From an uncultured Ruminococcus sp. (GTDB lineage Bacteria > Bacillota > Clostridia > Oscillospirales > Ruminococcaceae), in NCBI GenBank assembly GCA_937907215.1, contig CALESG010000109.1, positions 1 to 25,498 of the forward strand: 25,498 nucleotides of DNA. The letters are read 5' to 3'. Both the position numbers and the translations under genes were made by a program. The notes below the pieces were generated by a model. That model was not told the DNA's origin. It searched no databases and saw only the letters and a list, made by a program, of their open reading frames with translations. Positions 1 to 6,779 of the stretch are shown here, piece by piece. Positions within the stretch are counted from its first letter, which is position 1; each line of letters opens with the position of its first letter.

Positions 1-2
1 GG

Positions 3-119
3 TTTGTAAAGATTTGTTTTAATAGTTGGGGTTCTTTTGAAAGCGAGTCAGTAAGATTTTATTTCGATCGTGATCTGTATGAGAGAAAGAAAAAAGAACT
101 TCACGGAGAAGAGCATTAA
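3..119 (+). CDS. C-terminal tail of an unidentified protein (partial)
   Basis: A reading frame is open from the window edge (first full codon at 3) to TAA at 117-119 and gives 38 residues. The tail is strongly charged (ending ERKKKELHGEEH), which looks like a genuine C-terminus. The stop lies one base before the ATG at 121, so this gene was probably transcribed together with the DUF188 gene that follows. The body of the gene is outside the window and I do not recognise the family. It could also be part of a degraded gene, since the next two genes are broken. Confidence 0.45.
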   Translation, partial: FVKICFNSWGSFESESVRFYFDRDLYERKKKELHGEEH

Positions 120-120
120 C

Positions 121-383
121 ATGAAGATCTACATCGACGCCGACGGCTGTCCGGTTGTCAGAAATACGCTGAAAATCGCAGAAAATTCAATATTCCATGC
201 GTTATCATCTGCGACACTGCACACCGTATCGAGCATGAAAATGTTGAAACAATTGTTGTCGAGAAAGGTGCGGACAGCGTGTACTTCCGGCTCGTAAACC
301 TGATTCAGAGCGGCGGGAGATTGAAAGGTATGCCAAAACGGACAGGGGAGCAGGATAGAACGTTATTGAGGTACAGCACCTAA
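121..383 (+). pseudogene. YaiI/YqxD-family (DUF188) protein, frameshifted and internally deleted
   Basis: The first 22 residues (MKIYIDADGCPVVRNTLKIAEN) are the typical start of the UPF0178/DUF188 family, whose role is unknown. At the A-run near 180-186 the frame shifts. The family sequence resumes one frame over with FNIPCVIICDTAHR, then a VEKGADSVYFRLVN block. It then jumps directly to SGGRLKGMPKRTGEQD, which is normally the extreme C-terminus, so the middle of the protein (the part around the usual VVTQDYGLA motif) is missing. Family members are about 150 residues; only about 75 are left here. The shift looks like loss of one A from a homopolymer, so a sequencing error could explain that lesion, but not the internal deletion. 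Homology ends near 355, where sequence of the next remnant begins. Confidence 0.8.
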
Positions 384-879
384 AAGATCAAGATTTCACA
401 GCAGTATGCTTGATACCAAACTTCTGAAGAAAAAAGAGAAGTTCGATCAGTTTTCTGAGACATTTGTCATGTTCATCACCGAAAACGATGTAATGAGAAG
501 AGATTTGCCGCTGTATCATTTTGATAGACGATGTGAGGAAACAGGAGAGTATTTAGGTGATGAAGCACATATTATATTTGTGAATGGTGCTTATGAGAAT
601 CCCAACGACAGTATCGGCAGATTGATGCATGATTTTAAGTGTGTCCATGCGGATGATATGTACAATTCAGAACTGATAGAGAGATTTCGTCATTTTAAGG
701 AAACCGAAGGAGGTATGAGCGAAATTTGTAAACTGATTGAAGATAGGCTAAATGAGGAAAAAATTGATGCCATTAAAGCACTTCTCATGCTTGGAAAACT
801 GACACGTGAGGAAATTGCTAATTTACTCAATGTTTCTATTGAACTTGTTGAGAACGTTGCAAACGGCAAGGTTGCATAA
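359..879 (+). pseudogene. Rpn-type PD-(D/E)XK nuclease/transposase-like protein, 5'-truncated
   Basis: The longest clean frame (ATG at 406, 157 residues) contains SETFVMFITENDVMRRDLP, then LPLYHFDRRCEETGE, then IIFVNGAY and GRLMHDFKC. These blocks are characteristic of the C-terminal half of Rpn-family recombination-promoting nucleases, often annotated as PD-(D/E)XK transposases. Family signal continues upstream of the ATG: APKRSRFHSS reads in frame from 376. One frame away, NVIEVQ at 359-376 matches the E-x-Q catalytic strand. The N-terminal catalytic Asp region is absent and the reading frame breaks near 376, so the nuclease is almost certainly dead. The C-terminal 40 residues form the helical LTREEIANLLNVSIELVENVA segment usual for these proteins. 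The remnant is joined directly to the DUF188 scar. Confidence 0.75.
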
Positions 880-891
880 CAATTGTAAAGC

Positions 892-924
892 AAGTCGGCT
901 TGGTCATTGTAACTGAGCCGACTT
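892..924 (+). terminator. Hairpin downstream of the Rpn remnant
   Basis: A perfect 9-bp inverted repeat, AAGTCGGCT (892-900) and AGCCGACTT (916-924), encloses 15 bases and lies 13 bases after the TAA at 877-879. It is followed by TGTTGT, a poor U-tract, so terminator activity is uncertain. Confidence 0.45.
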
Positions 925-938
925 TGTTGTAGCAAAAC

Positions 939-971
939 GAGCTTGTGGAGTGAATACGATTCCACAAGCTC
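939..971. terminator. Convergent terminator hairpin
   Basis: A perfect 11-bp inverted repeat, GAGCTTGTGGA (939-949) and TCCACAAGCTC (961-971), has an 11-base loop. On the plus strand it is followed by ATTTTATT, on the minus strand by GTTTTGC. It sits between the end of the Rpn remnant and the 3' end of the minus-strand XRE gene (978), where a shared bidirectional terminator is expected. Confidence 0.65.
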
Positions 972-977
972 ATTTTA

Positions 978-1196
978 TTACCTGACGGTCATTTTACGTT
1001 TTTTTGGATAAGGCTCATTATGATTTGTGATCCCAAGAAGATGATCCACGCTGGTATCATAGTAACGGCTAATAAAAATCAGTGATTCCAGCGGAGTTTC
1101 CGTGGTATGTGATTCGTACCGGGAATAGGTCTGCTGCGAACATCCCAGTAATTTTGCCATTTCAGATTGGAACATTCCCGATTGTAAACTTTTCAT
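978..1196 (-). CDS. Small XRE-family helix-turn-helix regulator
   Basis: The 72-residue protein contains a Cro/CI-type HTH: MFQSEMAKLLGCSQQTYSRYE (helices 2-3, residues 8-28), then LESLIFISRYYDTSVDHLLG (helices 4-5). The last residues are basic (PKKRKMTVR). Most family members begin with an LRxxRxxxGLTQ-like first helix; here that helix is short (MKSLQSG), no good ribosome binding site precedes the ATG, and the upstream frame is stopped at once, so the N-terminus may be eroded. It is divergent from the primase at 1289, the usual arrangement of a mobile-element repressor and early gene. It could repress the primase through the dyads at 1201-1261 (inference). Confidence 0.65.
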   Translation of the reverse strand: MKSLQSGMFQSEMAKLLGCSQQTYSRYESHTTETPLESLIFISRYYDTSVDHLLGITNHNEPYPKKRKMTVR

Positions 1197-1200
1197 GAAA

Positions 1201-1261
1201 CTTGAAGAAAAACATTCAAGTTATTACCCTCACGGGACTGTTTATAGGGAGAATACCTATA
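1201..1261. promoter_or_regulatory. Divergent intergenic region with two dyads
   Basis: Between the XRE gene and the primase are two inverted repeats: CTTGAA (1201-1206) with TTCAAG (1215-1220), and TATAGG (1243-1248) with CCTATA (1256-1261). They are plausible operators for the divergent XRE regulator. I see no convincing -35/-10 pair for the primase. An AAAGGAG ribosome binding site lies just before the primase ATG at 1289. Confidence 0.35.
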
Positions 1262-1288
1262 CAAATAAAAATAAAGGAGCGGATTTTA

Positions 1289-3586
1289 ATGTTTGATTTG
1301 ATTCCCGAAGAATTAAAAGCAGTCCCGAAATGGATATGCTGGCGTGGTGAATATGACCCAAAGCACCCGCAAAAACCAAAAAAGATTCCAATAAATCCAT
1401 ATACAGGAGGACGAGCATCTTCTACCGACCCAAAAACATGGACAAGCTTTGATCATGCAGTAATGCAGAGCAGACAATATTCCGGTATAGGTTTTGTGTT
1501 TGACGGAAGTGGATATTTTGGTATTGACATTGACCAAAAATCTCAAGAGTTAAAAGCTTTTCTTGACGGCGATAATGATAATATCATCGGCGAATTTATT
1601 CATACCATGAAAAGTTATACAGAACGCAGTCAATCCGGTACAGGTATACATATTATATGCAAAGGTCACCTTCCGGAAGGCAGACGCAGGAATGGTAATG
1701 TTGAAATGTACGACAACGGACGGTTTTTTGTTTTTACCGGAGATATATGTGCTGAATATGCAGATGTTGTCTATGGTTCTGAAACTGTAAAACCACTATA
1801 TAAGAAATATATAGCCAAACAAGAATCACAGATTGAAAAGCATGCAGGTGGGCGGATTCTGCCTAATTCTGTACATTTGTCCGTTGATGAAATTATAGAA
1901 AAAGCAATGCGTTCTAAGTCCGGAGAAAAATTTACTGCACTTATGCGAGGTGATATATCTGGATATGCTTCACCATCTGAAGCAGATATGGCATTATGTG
2001 ATATTCTTGCATTCTGGTGCGGCGGCGATATTGCTTCTATGGACACTATTTACCGTAAATCAGGACTGTTTCGTCCAAAATGGGATAGACGACAGTGCGG
2101 CAGTACATATGGTATGATCACTTTGGAAAAAGCCATAAAAGAATGTCAAACTATATATAGCGGCAGCAGTTATTCCAATGAAGGATATTCCATACGTATT
2201 GGAAGTAAATCCGTAGAAATTGAACCTGTAGAAGTTAATCCGGAATCATTTGATGATATGGGAAATGCAAGACGTTTGCTGCAATGTACAAATAATCAGA
2301 TACGATTCAATTATACTGATAATACATGGCTGCTTTGGGATGGATGTAAATGGGCAAAGGATGACACAGGCGGTATCTTTCGATTTGCCGACCGTGCAAT
2401 TGCATCTATGACGCAGGAACTGAAAATATATCAGAAAAATGCAGATGAGGGCAAACCGGATGCAAATCAAATGCTGGAAATGTTTCAAAAGCATATGAAA
2501 AAATCTCGTTCTCATAATGCTAAGAAAGCAATGGAACAGGAGGCAAAGCATCTTGTCCCAATTACAAATTCAGAAATGGATAGAAAGCATCATCTTTTGA
2601 ATACGCCGGGTGGTATCATCAATCTTAAGGACGGTACTCTTTCCCCATGTGATCCAGATCAATACATGACAATGTCTGTAAAATGTACTCCGTCAAAAAC
2701 TTCGGACTGTCCCAGATGGAAACAGTTTTTAAATGAAATTTTTTGTGGTGATACTGATCTGATACGATTTATTCAGAAAGCAGTCGGCTATTCTCTTACC
2801 GGGTCAACTGCGGAACAATGTGTATTCTTTCTTTATGGTAATGGCAGCAACGGCAAAACTACATTTGTAGAGATATTACGACATTTATTGGATAGCTATG
2901 CAACAAATGTTCAGGCGGAATCCATTATGATGCGTACCAAATATTCCGGCAGTGCCAGCAGTGACATTGCACGTCTGACAGGTGTTAGGTTTGTTACCAG
3001 TGCAGAACCTTTGGAAGGAATGAAGATAAATGAAGGCTTGCTTAAACAGATTTCCGGTGAAGACTTGGTAACAGCACGTAAGCTTTACGGCAATGAATTT
3101 GAATTCACTCCTCATTTTAAGCTTTGGATGAGTACAAATCATAAGCCTATTATTCGTGGTACAGATGAAGGTGTATGGCGGCGTATTCGTATGATACCAT
3201 TTAATGCCAGTTTCAGCGGAAGTCATAAGGACAGAAATCTGAAATACAAGCTGGTAAAGGAACTGCCCCAGATTCTTCGTTGGGCGATCGATGGCTGCTT
3301 GCTATGGCAATCAGAAGGACTTGTACCGCCAAGAAGCGTTCAGCAAGCTACAGATTCATACCGTGCAGAAATGGATGTTATATCGGCGTTTCTGGAAGCT
3401 TGCTGCGTTGTAGGGCAGGGTGAAGTAAAATCTTCAAACCTGTACGCAGCTTACTGTCAATGGGCTGAATTGAATAATGAATATCGGATGAGTAATACAA
3501 AGTTTGGGATTGAATTGGCGAAGCGGTTTGAACGTACAAAAACAAGAAACGGATGGTTTTACAACGGATTATCTTTAATAATATAA
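1289..3586 (+). CDS. Phage/plasmid (P4/D5-type) primase-helicase
   Basis: A 765-residue replication protein of a phage, plasmid or integrative element. The N-terminal part resembles an archaeo-eukaryotic primase-type domain: AVPKWICWR near residue 10 and FGIDID with the acidic pair D80/D82. The C-terminal part is a superfamily 3 helicase of the D5/P4 group, with Walker A GNGSNGKT at residues 517-524 (K523), a Walker-B/B' region LTGVRFVTSAEP, and the sensor block LWMSTNHKPIIRG followed by GVWRRIRMIPF with an Arg finger-like RR. Such proteins prime and unwind at a cognate origin. I chose ATG 1289 over an in-frame ATG at 1202 because AAAGGAG sits about 10 bases before it and the family homology starts there. 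The gene appears intact although no integrase or capsid gene is in view. Directly downstream are iteron-like repeats (3595-3735). Confidence 0.88.
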   Translation: MFDLIPEELKAVPKWICWRGEYDPKHPQKPKKIPINPYTGGRASSTDPKTWTSFDHAVMQSRQYSGIGFVFDGSGYFGIDIDQKSQELKAFLDGDNDNIIGEFIHTMKSYTERSQSGTGIHIICKGHLPEGRRRNGNVEMYDNGRFFVFTGDICAEYADVVYGSETVKPLYKKYIAKQESQIEKHAGGRILPNSVHLSVDEIIEKAMRSKSGEKFTALMRGDISGYASPSEADMALCDILAFWCGGDIASMDTIYRKSGLFRPKWDRRQCGSTYGMITLEKAIKECQTIYSGSSYSNEGYSIRIGSKSVEIEPVEVNPESFDDMGNARRLLQCTNNQIRFNYTDNTWLLWDGCKWAKDDTGGIFRFADRAIASMTQELKIYQKNADEGKPDANQMLEMFQKHMKKSRSHNAKKAMEQEAKHLVPITNSEMDRKHHLLNTPGGIINLKDGTLSPCDPDQYMTMSVKCTPSKTSDCPRWKQFLNEIFCGDTDLIRFIQKAVGYSLTGSTAEQCVFFLYGNGSNGKTTFVEILRHLLDSYATNVQAESIMMRTKYSGSASSDIARLTGVRFVTSAEPLEGMKINEGLLKQISGEDLVTARKLYGNEFEFTPHFKLWMSTNHKPIIRGTDEGVWRRIRMIPFNASFSGSHKDRNLKYKLVKELPQILRWAIDGCLLWQSEGLVPPRSVQQATDSYRAEMDVISAFLEACCVVGQGEVKSSNLYAAYCQWAELNNEYRMSNTKFGIELAKRFERTKTRNGWFYNGLSLII

Positions 3587-3594
3587 CAAAATTC

Positions 3595-3735
3595 GTGACG
3601 GGTTGTGACGGGTTTGACGGGTTTATTAAACCCTTTCAAAGAAAAATATTTCTATTATGTTACAAAATTCATAAATAAGAAATATAATTTATAAAGAGGT
3701 TTTAAAACAGGCTTCAACCCGTCACAACTCGTCAC
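3595..3735. repeat. Iteron-like direct and inverted repeats, candidate replication origin
   Basis: TGACGGGTT occurs three times in tandem (3596-3604, 3606-3614, 3615-3623). It recurs twice inverted about 100 bases later (AACCCGTCA 3716-3724 and AACTCGTCA 3726-3734). The 20-base segments 3595-3614 and 3716-3735 form an inverted repeat with one mismatch, enclosing a very AT-rich 101-base segment. The site begins 9 bases after the primase stop codon. Phage P4's alpha protein, from a related primase-helicase family, recognises repeated sites in both orientations, so an origin bound by the upstream protein is reasonable (inference). A GGGTTT-att-AAACCC hairpin at 3619-3633 could alternatively terminate primase transcription. 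Confidence 0.6.
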
Positions 3736-3755
3736 AGTCTGTATGAAAAAATTGA

Positions 3756-3823
3756 TATAGGCTGAACCTATTACAAGTTATAGAATAAATGTATTAGACA
3801 TTGTGTGACTACTGTGTTATAAT
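3756..3823 (+). promoter_or_regulatory. LysR-type operator and promoter, copy A (cooS-like operon)
   Basis: A 17-base dyad, TATAGGCTGAACCTATT (3756-3772), is followed by 5 bases and a 23-base block from TTATAG (3778) to the -35 box TAGACA (3795-3800). A 17-base spacer then leads to the -10 TATAAT (3818-3823). The same layout occurs at 10672, 17737 and 19162. The upstream dyad has the T-N11-A form of LysR-regulator sites, and the second TTATAG block abuts -35 like an activation site. It drives the operon starting at 3938 and lies only 20 bases beyond the primase-associated repeats. Confidence 0.8.
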
Positions 3824-3830
3824 GTTTTAA

Positions 3831-3905
3831 AACATACTATATATATATGCAATATAAGTTTAACGGCAGGTAGTATGTTATTCATATTTTGGGAAAAATA
3901 TGAAT
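3831..3905 (+). promoter_or_regulatory. Structured 5' leader of the cooS-like operon
   Basis: The roughly 110-base leader between the -10 and the first gene can form two successive stem-loops. The first pairs AACATACTA (3831-3839) with TAGTATGTT (3871-3879). The second pairs ATTCATATTTT (3880-3890) with AAAATATGAAT (3895-3905) around a GGGA tetraloop of GNRA type. The second stem is AU-rich and not followed by a U-run, so it is not a clear terminator. I do not recognise a known riboswitch or T-box. Confidence 0.4.
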
Positions 3906-3937
3906 TATAATGATTTATAAGATAGGAGAGATGAAAT

Positions 3938-4342
3938 ATGGCTTGCTTTATTGTTCCGGCAGCAGAAGCAATTGCAGCAACAGTTGCAGTGCATATTTTA
4001 GAATCAAAGGAGAAAAAAACAGAAGCAATGTGTATGTCAAATGATGCGAAACACATCAAGACAGGCTTTTTGAGTAAGGTCAAATGGCTCTCAAAGCTTC
4101 TCTGGGGTGGTTCTTCTTTGTTGGCGTTTGAACACGTATGGAATGGAGAAGTTCAGCCGTGGTTTCCATTTTTGACAGCAGCGGGAACGCCAGAGTCCAC
4201 AGCAATGCTTCACGAGATGTCTACAGTCGGTGTTGGCATGGCGTTTGCAGTGACAGCGGCATGGCTTGGCATGATAACGGTGTCGCATATTTCAGAAAAA
4301 AACACGAATCACACAAAAGATATGGCAGGTGAAAAAATATGA
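3938..4342 (+). CDS. Small membrane protein of unknown function, first gene of the cooS-like operon
   Basis: The 134-residue protein starts with MACFIVPAAEAIAATVAVHIL, continues through a charged stretch (ESKEKKTEA) and has two hydrophobic segments, about residues 50-68 (WLSKLLWGGSSLLAFEHVW) and 96-116 (VGVGMAFAVTAAWLGMITV). The loop between them carries PWFPF and LHEMSTVG. Several His and Cys residues (C3, C32, H65, H92) could bind metal, but nothing proves it. AGGAG precedes the ATG with good spacing. It overlaps the next gene by 4 bases (ATGA), so the two are translationally coupled. I do not recognise a named family. The position directly before the CooS-like gene suggests a membrane partner for it, such as an electron-transfer or metal-handling subunit (inference). 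Confidence 0.75.
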   Translation: MACFIVPAAEAIAATVAVHILESKEKKTEAMCMSNDAKHIKTGFLSKVKWLSKLLWGGSSLLAFEHVWNGEVQPWFPFLTAAGTPESTAMLHEMSTVGVGMAFAVTAAWLGMITVSHISEKNTNHTKDMAGEKI

Positions 4343-4653
4343 CGCTTTTGATAACAGTGATCGCTGCTGTCATTTGTACCGTTATCTGGTACAGAACAGT
4401 GCCAAATGACAAGATGAAAGTTTCAACACTGTGCTTTATCTACTGGGGTGCATCTTTGATGTGGTTGGTGGATGAATTTTTTGAGTATGCACAACTTCGT
4501 GCAGAATTTTTCACACAGTCCGTACAGAATATAGTAAATGATACATTTCTGGGTATTTCAGCGGTTACGCTTGGTCTTGTCATTTGGATTATCAAACTGC
4601 TGATTAACGATCCCAAAAATGTATTGAAGCCGTGCCGTAAAAAGGAGAATTAA
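4339..4653 (+). CDS. Small three-helix membrane protein, second gene of the cooS-like operon
   Basis: The 104-residue protein has three hydrophobic segments: residues 2-18 (TLLITVIAAVICTVIWY), about 28-44 (VSTLCFIYWGASLMWLV) and about 73-91 (ISAVTLGLVIWIIKLLI). Between the second and third lies an acidic amphipathic stretch (DEFFEYAQLRAEFF). The C-terminus is basic. It overlaps the preceding gene by ATGA and is followed by AAAGGAG and the CooS-like ATG, three bases after its stop. No cofactor motif is visible. It probably forms a membrane unit with the 134-residue protein. Function unknown. Confidence 0.75.
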   Translation: MTLLITVIAAVICTVIWYRTVPNDKMKVSTLCFIYWGASLMWLVDEFFEYAQLRAEFFTQSVQNIVNDTFLGISAVTLGLVIWIIKLLINDPKNVLKPCRKKEN

Positions 4654-4656
4654 CTT

Positions 4657-6750
4657 ATGAGCGAACATATACACCAACATACAGAACATCAAGAACATAA
4701 TAATGACAATGAAAAACTACACATCCACTCTCACCGTGCGTTGATTGGATTTGACAAGCATGGAATACCGACGATTGTTGCCAAGGCAGACCACAGTGAT
4801 AAAGATGATCCAAATGCATTTATTCGTGATTACATGAATGCAGTTGCAGAGTACAAAAAGACATTTTCTTCAAAGCAAGATGTAATTGAACAAACACCTG
4901 ACCCTGCTGTCAGGGAGATGCTTCTGAGGGCTGAACAGCTCGGGATTGATACTGCATTTGACCGTTTCGATAAGCAGAAACCGCAGTGTAATTTTGGTCT
5001 TGCCGGTGTATGCTGTAAGATTTGTAACATGGGACCATGCCGTATCACCTCAAAATCTCCTCGTGGCGTATGTGGTGCAGATGCTGACCTTGTAGTCGCA
5101 CGAAATCTGCTTCGAGCAGCGGCGGCAGGTGCAGCACAGCATGGTATGCATGCAAGAGAGATTATTTTATCACTGAAATGGGCTGCTGAAGGCAAGCTGG
5201 ATATTCCAATTATGGGAGAGCAGAAAATAAGGGCAACTGCTGAGGCTTTCGGCATACCCACCAGACACCGCACAACAAAGAAAATCGCCATTGATTTAGC
5301 TGATGCACTGCTTGCAGATATGTCACGAACTGAACCAGATGAATATAAAACTATTAAGGCTTGTGCGCCGCCGGAACGTCAGGAAACATGGAAAAACCTT
5401 GATATTCTGCCGATAAGTGCATATCATGAAGTATTTGAGGCATATCACAAAACGGGTTGTGCGATTGACGGTGACTGGAAAAGTATCATGCAGCAATTCC
5501 TGAGATGCGGACTTGCATTTACATTTTCAGGCGTTGTAGGTGCAAATATCGCAACGGATAGTCTGTTTGGTGTAGGCGACCGTGTAACGTCAAAAGTAAA
5601 CATCGGTGCTTTGAAAAAAGGTTATGTAAATATTGCAGTTCACGGACATTTGCCGACACTTGTCAGCCAGATTGTCAAAACAGGACAGGAAGAAAAATTC
5701 ATAGAGCTTGCAAAGTCCAAAGGTGCTAAGGGTATACGTTTTTACGGAATCTGTTGTTCCGGACTGGCGGCTATGTATCGTTACGGTGGCGTCATTCCGC
5801 TGTCGAATGCTGTTTCTGCGGAACTGGTGCTTGGTACTGGTGCATTGGATTTATGGGTTGCTGATGTTCAGGATGTTTTCCCGTCTATAATGGAAGTCGC
5901 AAAGTGCTTTAAGACAACAGTTGTCACAACAAGCGATTCCGCAAGGCTTCCGGGTGCGGAACGTTATGAATATGATCACCATCATTCAAATATATCTGAA
6001 ACAAAAGCTCTTGCCGAAAAAATAGTAACTCGTGCAATAGAGAGTTTTGAAGAGCGAAAAGGAATACCTGTATACATTCCACCATATGAGGTTGAGGCAG
6101 AAGTAGGATTTTCAGTTGAATATGTACATAAACGTTTCGGCAGCATGCAGCCTCTTGCTGATGCTTTGAGATCCGGAAAAATTCTCGGTATTGTAAATAT
6201 GGTAGGCTGTAATAATCCCAAAGTACTGTACGAAAAGGCTATCGTTGACGTTGCGGATGTACTGTTAAAAAATAATGTCCTTATTCTGTCAAATGGCTGT
6301 GCATCGTTCCCGCTTATGAAACTCGGTTACTGTAATACTTCCGCTTTGAATAAGACCGGCGAAAGTCTAAGAGAATTTCTAACACCAGATTTACCACCTG
6401 TATGGCATGTTGGGGAATGTATTGATAACACACGTTCATCGGGAATATTTGCAGGAATTGCAAACGTTCTTGGAAAAAATCTCTATGAAATGCCATTTGC
6501 TTTCACTTCTCCGGAGTGGGGAAACGAAAAAGGTATAGATGCGGCGTTAGGATTTCGTTTGATGGGTATTAACTCCTATCACTGTGTTGAAGCTCAGATT
6601 TATGGTTCACAGAATGTAATTGAATTTCTGAAAGACGGTACAAAGAAATTGCTTGGTTCTGTAATGCACGTTGATACTGACCCTGTATCGCTTGGCAATA
6701 AAATAGTTGAGGATATAAAAGCCAAAAGAAAATCTCTTGGCTGGGACTAA
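4657..6750 (+). CDS. Deviant CooS: carbon monoxide dehydrogenase-like Fe-S enzyme lacking one C-cluster cysteine
   Basis: The 697-residue protein has the full Ni-CODH scaffold. Ligands for the D and B clusters are present (C111, C119, C120, C123, C128, C139, in QCNFGLAGVCCKICNMGPC and RGVCGA). By motif alignment with Carboxydothermus CODH-II, most active-site residues are also conserved: H329 (IAVHGH), C367 (GICCSG), C518 (VGCNN), C548 (SNGCAS), C588 (GECIDN) and K625. The ligand equivalent to C333 is not: DYQCIQPS in CODH-II aligns with DVQDVFPS, placing Asp at 406. An active NiFe C-cluster is therefore doubtful. CooS-V of C. hydrogenoformans, which also lacks a C-cluster cysteine, is reported to hold an Fe-S-oxo hybrid cluster without CO activity and to turn over hydroxylamine slowly. 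The N-terminus is about 70 residues longer than CODH-II and has 8 His in the first 26 residues. No cooC, cooF or acs genes are nearby. Reductase of unknown substrate is the safest call. Confidence 0.85.
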   Translation: MSEHIHQHTEHQEHNNDNEKLHIHSHRALIGFDKHGIPTIVAKADHSDKDDPNAFIRDYMNAVAEYKKTFSSKQDVIEQTPDPAVREMLLRAEQLGIDTAFDRFDKQKPQCNFGLAGVCCKICNMGPCRITSKSPRGVCGADADLVVARNLLRAAAAGAAQHGMHAREIILSLKWAAEGKLDIPIMGEQKIRATAEAFGIPTRHRTTKKIAIDLADALLADMSRTEPDEYKTIKACAPPERQETWKNLDILPISAYHEVFEAYHKTGCAIDGDWKSIMQQFLRCGLAFTFSGVVGANIATDSLFGVGDRVTSKVNIGALKKGYVNIAVHGHLPTLVSQIVKTGQEEKFIELAKSKGAKGIRFYGICCSGLAAMYRYGGVIPLSNAVSAELVLGTGALDLWVADVQDVFPSIMEVAKCFKTTVVTTSDSARLPGAERYEYDHHHSNISETKALAEKIVTRAIESFEERKGIPVYIPPYEVEAEVGFSVEYVHKRFGSMQPLADALRSGKILGIVNMVGCNNPKVLYEKAIVDVADVLLKNNVLILSNGCASFPLMKLGYCNTSALNKTGESLREFLTPDLPPVWHVGECIDNTRSSGIFAGIANVLGKNLYEMPFAFTSPEWGNEKGIDAALGFRLMGINSYHCVEAQIYGSQNVIEFLKDGTKKLLGSVMHVDTDPVSLGNKIVEDIKAKRKSLGWD

Positions 6751-6779
6751 TTATAATATGAAAAAGAGAGATGATATAT

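Noticed and set aside
70..297. Reading frame of 75 residues starting upstream of the DUF188 remnant
   Set aside because: It is the first part of the frameshifted DUF188 gene; the true start is ATG 121 and the residues after 186 are out of frame.
3838..3850. TATATATATATA tract as a microsatellite or second promoter
   Set aside because: It lies between the arms of the leader hairpin downstream of a clear -10; no matching -35 is placed for it.
4830..5291. Long minus-strand frame (153 residues) inside the CooS-like gene
   Set aside because: It is an antisense shadow of a well-supported coding region with no ribosome site and no family resemblance. The minus-strand frame at 14757-15257 in the beta subunit gene is the same case.
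4657..6750. Canonical CO dehydrogenase for CO oxidation or acetyl-CoA synthesis
   Set aside because: One C-cluster cysteine is replaced by Asp, and no acs, cooC, cooF or hydrogenase genes are nearby.
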